A stretch of 64,000 nt of DNA from contig NZ_MTPX02000059.1 of the NCBI RefSeq assembly GCF_002154335.2, positions 1 to 64,000 of the forward strand, in the 5' to 3' direction. This DNA is from Actinomyces ruminis. GTDB taxonomy: Bacteria > Actinomycetota > Actinomycetes > Actinomycetales > Actinomycetaceae. Positions 60,993-64,000 of the stretch are shown piece by piece. The translations under genes were made by a program, and so were the position numbers. The notes beneath the pieces were generated by a model. That model made no database searches. It was not told the DNA's origin and worked only from the letters and a program-made list of their open reading frames with translations. Each line of letters begins with the position of its first letter. The first letter of the stretch is position 1.

Positions 60993-61484
60993 ATGAGAAT
61001 CCTGCTCACCTCCTCCTCCCGCCACGGCTCTACCGACGCAGTCGGTATGGCGATCGCACAGGAACTGCGCGCCGCCGGCCACGACGTCGACCAGGCTCAC
61101 CCCGAGGACGTGACCGACGTCGCGGGCTACGACGCCTTCGTTCTCGGCAGCGCCGTGTACATGACCCGCTGGACTCCGGAGGCCATCGACTTCACCCAGC
61201 GGTTCAGCGACTCGCTGCACTCCCACCCCGTGTGGGCGTTCTCGGTGGGGCTTTCCGGTCTGCCCAAGGGCAAGGTCTCTGACCCGCACCGCATCGGCCC
61301 GGTGCTGCTGTCCATCGATCCGGAGGATCACGTGACCTTCCCCGGCCGCTTCAACCCGGCCGAGCTCTCGCTGCGGGAGCGCTCAATTGCCCGCATGGGC
61401 GGCGCCTCCGAGGGGGATTTTCTCGATCTGGACGCCGTGCGCTCCTGGGCCGACAAGATCGCCCAGTCCCTGGCCACACGCTGA
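60993..61484 (+). CDS. Flavodoxin-domain protein (HemG-like)
   Basis: A 163-residue flavodoxin fold. RILLTSSSRHGSTDAVGMAIAQEL is the FMN phosphate loop, YDAFVLGSAVYMTRWTPEAIDF the second FMN loop, and WAFSVGLSGLPKG the third. This resembles protoporphyrinogen-oxidase-type flavodoxins. The partner is unknown. Confidence 0.8.
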   Translation: MRILLTSSSRHGSTDAVGMAIAQELRAAGHDVDQAHPEDVTDVAGYDAFVLGSAVYMTRWTPEAIDFTQRFSDSLHSHPVWAFSVGLSGLPKGKVSDPHRIGPVLLSIDPEDHVTFPGRFNPAELSLRERSIARMGGASEGDFLDLDAVRSWADKIAQSLATR

Positions 61485-61586
61485 GAGGCGCTCATGGCCT
61501 CGCCCCGCGCCGCCGGCAGCGCTAGGCGTCGCCTCTCCGGGTGAATGTGAGTAAGCCGACCCGTGCCCAGCGCCCGTCCAGCTGCG

Positions 61587-61618
61587 CATATGTATCCACT
61601 CGGATGTATGGTTTTGGC
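61587..61618 (+). promoter_or_regulatory. Probable leaderless promoter and ArgR-box-like sequence of argC
   Basis: CATATGTATCC and GGATGTATG form an imperfect dyad reminiscent of ArgR sites, and TATGGT (61607-61612) may be a -10. The GTG at 61619 starts 6 nt after it, as in the two MerR promoters, and no ribosome-binding site is present. Repression by ArgR with arginine would be expected. Confidence 0.4.
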
Positions 61619-62719
61619 GTGACATGGACAGCAGCGGTCGCCGGAGCGACCGGGTACGCCGGCGGAGAGGTTCTCCGCCTGCTCGCCGCACATCCCCAGA
61701 TCGAGATCGGCGCGGTCACGGCCAACGCCTCCGCCGGCACGCGCCTGGGAGAGCACCATCCGCACCTGATCGGCCTGGCCGACCGCGTGGTGGCCCCCAC
61801 CGACGCCGAGCATCTGGCCGGACACGACATCGTCGTGCTGGCCCTGCCCCATGGCGTGTCCGGCGCCGTCGCCGCCGAGTTGGAGCAGGCGGACGGCCCC
61901 ACCCCCATCCTGGTGGACTGCGGTGCCGACCACCGCCTCACCGATGCCGCCGCCTGGCAGCAGTTCTATGGCACCGACTACGCCGGCGCCTGGACCTACG
62001 GCATGCCCGAACTCCTCCACGCCGGTGAGACCACGGCCGTCGTCCAGCGCGAACAGCTGACCGCCACCCGGCGGATCGCGGTGCCCGGCTGCAACGTCAC
62101 CGCCGTGACCCTGGCCGCACAACCCGGCATCGCCGCCGGACTCCTCGACCCGGGCCGCTTGAACGCCGTGCTCGCCGTCGGTTACTCCGGTGCCGGCAAG
62201 ACGCTTAAACCCCACCTGACCGCCTCCGAGGCGCTCGGTTCGGCTCAGCCCTACGCCGTCGGCGGCACCCACCGGCACATCCCCGAGATCATCCAGAACC
62301 TACAGGTAGCCGGCGCCGCCCTCGGCTCCGTGCGCCTGTGCTTCACCCCCGTGCTGGTGCCTATGAGCCGCGGCATTCTTGCCACCGTCACCGCGCCCGT
62401 CACCGCGGCCGTGAGCGAGTCCGACCACCCCGACGGCGTGCTGCGCGCGGCCTGGGAGCGCGCATATGGCTCAACTGGTCGGGGCGAGGCACTCATACAC
62501 CTGCTGCCCGAAGGCGTCTGGCCGGTCACCGGCGCGGTCGCCGGCACCGGTGTGGCTACCGTGCAGGTTGGTTACGACGCCGCCGCCGGCGTCGCCGTGA
62601 TCATCTGCGCGATCGACAATCTCGGCAAGGGCACCGCCTCCGCTGCCGTCCAGTCCCTCAACCTCGCCCTCGGCCTGCCCGAGGTCGCCGGGGTCGTCAC
62701 CGAAGGAGTGGCCCCGTGA
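61619..62719 (+). CDS. argC: N-acetyl-gamma-glutamyl-phosphate reductase ArgC
   Basis: A 366-residue NADPH-dependent reductase of arginine synthesis. It begins [22 protein letters not shown]. The catalytic Cys is in [12 protein letters not shown], and [31 protein letters not shown] and [20 protein letters not shown] follow. GTG 61619 gives the family N-terminus; ATG 61604 would add five residues. It overlaps argJ by 4 nt. Confidence 0.95.
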   Translation: MTWTAAVAGATGYAGGEVLRLLAAHPQIEIGAVTANASAGTRLGEHHPHLIGLADRVVAPTDAEHLAGHDIVVLALPHGVSGAVAAELEQADGPTPILVDCGADHRLTDAAAWQQFYGTDYAGAWTYGMPELLHAGETTAVVQREQLTATRRIAVPGCNVTAVTLAAQPGIAAGLLDPGRLNAVLAVGYSGAGKTLKPHLTASEALGSAQPYAVGGTHRHIPEIIQNLQVAGAALGSVRLCFTPVLVPMSRGILATVTAPVTAAVSESDHPDGVLRAAWERAYGSTGRGEALIHLLPEGVWPVTGAVAGTGVATVQVGYDAAAGVAVIICAIDNLGKGTASAAVQSLNLALGLPEVAGVVTEGVAP

Positions 62720-63912
62720 GCGTCACCGCTGCCGCCGGCTTCCGCGCGGCCGGCATAAGCGCCGGGCTGAAGGAGTCCGGCAAGCGCGATCTCGCCCTGG
62801 TCGTCAACGACGGCCCCCTGGATGTCGCCGTCGGCGTGTTCACCACCAACCGGGTGGTCGCCGCCCCCGTACGCTGGTGTCGCGCAGTTCTCTCCGGCCA
62901 GCGCGGTGCCGCCAACCGCGCCCGCGCCGTCATCCTCAACTCCGGCTCGGCCAACGCCTGCACCGGTCCCCGCGGCGACGCCGACACGGCGGCCACGGCG
63001 GCACACGTCGCTGAACTGCTTGGAGACTCCCACCCCGGCATCACGGCCGACTCCGTCCTGGTGTGCTCCACCGGAGTGATCGGCGTGCCCTTGGACATGC
63101 CCACCCTGCTGGACGGCGCCGCCACCGCGGTCGCGTCCCTGCAAGCGGGCCCGGAGGCCGGCCACGCCGCCGCCACGGCCATCATGACCACCGACACGGT
63201 GTCCAAGGAGGAGGCCCTACACCTGGACGGCTGGAACATCGGCGGCATGATCAAGGGCGTGGGCATGCTGGCACCCGGCATGGCCACCATGCTGTGTGTG
63301 CTCACCACCGACGCCGTCGTCGATACCGACACTGCCCGTGCCGCCCTGGCTCAAGCCGCCGCCCGTACCGTGAACCGCATTAACTCCGACGGCTGCATGT
63401 CCACCAATGACACCGTGCTGCTGCTCGCCTCCGGTGCCTCCGGAAAGGCACCCGCAGCGGAGGACTTCGGCGCCGCCGTCCAGGAGCTGCTGGGCCGCCT
63501 AGGACGCCGGCTGGTGGCCGACGCGGAGGGGGCCACCCACGACATCGCCATCACCGTCACCGGTGCGGTCACGGAAGCGGCCGCGGAGGCCGCCGCCCGC
63601 ACCGTCTCGGCCTCCAACCTGCTCAAATGCGCCGTCGCCGGTGAGGACCCCAACTGGGGGCGCGTCATCTCCCAGCTCGGCACCGTCCCCGAGGAGGTCT
63701 GCCCCTTCGATCCCGACGCCGTCGACGTGGCCATCAACGGGGTGACCATCTACGCCCACGGGGCCCTCGGCGAGGACCGTTCCACGGTGGACATGACGCC
63801 GCGTGAGACCCGCATCGACATCGCCCTGAACGCCGGCGACGCCGCGGCCACCGTCTGGACCAACGACCTCACCCACGGATACGTCACCATCAACGCGGAT
63901 TACACAACATGA
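62716..63912 (+). CDS. argJ: Bifunctional ornithine acetyltransferase/N-acetylglutamate synthase ArgJ
   Basis: A 398-residue self-cleaving enzyme that recycles the acetyl group in arginine synthesis. [36 protein letters not shown] and [13 protein letters not shown] lead to the autocleavage motif [20 protein letters not shown] (cut before Thr). [38 protein letters not shown] and a C-terminal [13 protein letters not shown] complete it. GTG start; 4-nt overlaps on both sides. Confidence 0.96.
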   Translation: MSVTAAAGFRAAGISAGLKESGKRDLALVVNDGPLDVAVGVFTTNRVVAAPVRWCRAVLSGQRGAANRARAVILNSGSANACTGPRGDADTAATAAHVAELLGDSHPGITADSVLVCSTGVIGVPLDMPTLLDGAATAVASLQAGPEAGHAAATAIMTTDTVSKEEALHLDGWNIGGMIKGVGMLAPGMATMLCVLTTDAVVDTDTARAALAQAAARTVNRINSDGCMSTNDTVLLLASGASGKAPAAEDFGAAVQELLGRLGRRLVADAEGATHDIAITVTGAVTEAAAEAAARTVSASNLLKCAVAGEDPNWGRVISQLGTVPEEVCPFDPDAVDVAINGVTIYAHGALGEDRSTVDMTPRETRIDIALNAGDAAATVWTNDLTHGYVTINADYTT

Positions 63913-64000
63913 CCACCACTTTGCCCACCTCGCTCACTCCCACCCAGAAGGCCTCCGTCCTGTTGGAGGCCATGCCCTGGCTGCGCGCTACAAGGGCGCC
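63909..64000 (+). CDS. argB: Acetylglutamate kinase ArgB, N-terminal fragment (cut by window end, frameshifted)
   Basis: Begins [27 protein letters not shown], the usual ArgB leader helix. The next residues should read YKGA but the printed frame gives TRAP. GCGCTACAAGG near 63987 probably lacks a C (GCGCCTACAAGG). Position after argJ and the helix support the call; the catalytic part is outside. Confidence 0.8.
   Translation, partial: MTTTLPTSLTPTQKASVLLEAMPWLRATRA

Overview
The window is about 70% G+C, with ATG/GTG starts and tight overlaps of 1, 4 or 8 nt. Its gene content points to an actinobacterium, most likely Actinomyces or a close relative in the Actinomycetaceae. Supporting signs are the ftsZ-pgeF-sepF-yggT-wag31(divIVA) division cluster, a PriA-type hisA inside the his operon, an actinobacterial inositol-1-phosphate synthase, and leaderless promoters. 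This placement is inferred from gene order and protein style, not from a search.

Layout: 1-2.7 kb, cell division and polar growth (ftsZ end, pgeF, sepF, yggT, wag31). 2.8-9.3 kb, housekeeping (lspA, rluD, an acetyltransferase, dnaE, an S4 protein, an MGMT-like protein). 9.3-19.3 kb, sugar and miscellaneous metabolism (FGGY kinase with a LacI-type operator, ADP-ribosylglycohydrolase, an OYE-type flavoenzyme, a GH3 glycosidase, hisD). 19.5-26.7 kb, a six-gene exopolysaccharide operon (small membrane protein, processive GT2, secreted lectin-like protein, UDP-GlcNAc 2-epimerase, DUF2334 deacetylase, Tat-exported glycosidase). 26.7-39.7 kb, a RecQ helicase fused to a phosphoribosyltransferase domain, a SAM-riboswitch-controlled MetE-like gene, a Na+/H+ antiporter, hisC-hisB-X-hisH-priA, an SseB-like gene, infC-rpmI-rplT and an rRNA methyltransferase. 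39.7-42.8 kb, a two-gene TIR / TIR-TIR-SLOG cassette, probably a nucleotide-signalling defence system. 43-46.5 kb, a polar amino-acid ABC transporter preceded by a tiny ORF encoding five consecutive cysteines, probably a cysteine-sensing attenuator. 46.5-57 kb, regulators and small modules (inverted repeat, TetR-DoxX, ino1, VapBC-like pair, MarR with a perfect operator, two tandem MerR/ABC-exporter modules). 57-64 kb, pheS-pheT, a flavodoxin and argC-argJ-argB, the last cut by the window end.

Sequence quality matters here. About 29 apparent frameshifts interrupt otherwise well-conserved genes, including essential ones (pheS, pheT, lspA, ftsZ, hisD, hisC). Nearly all are restored by adding one base, usually in a G or C run. 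I read them as base-calling deletions rather than pseudogenes, and I give such genes as single CDS spans with the break noted. No rRNA, tRNA, CRISPR array, complete insertion sequence or prophage was seen.
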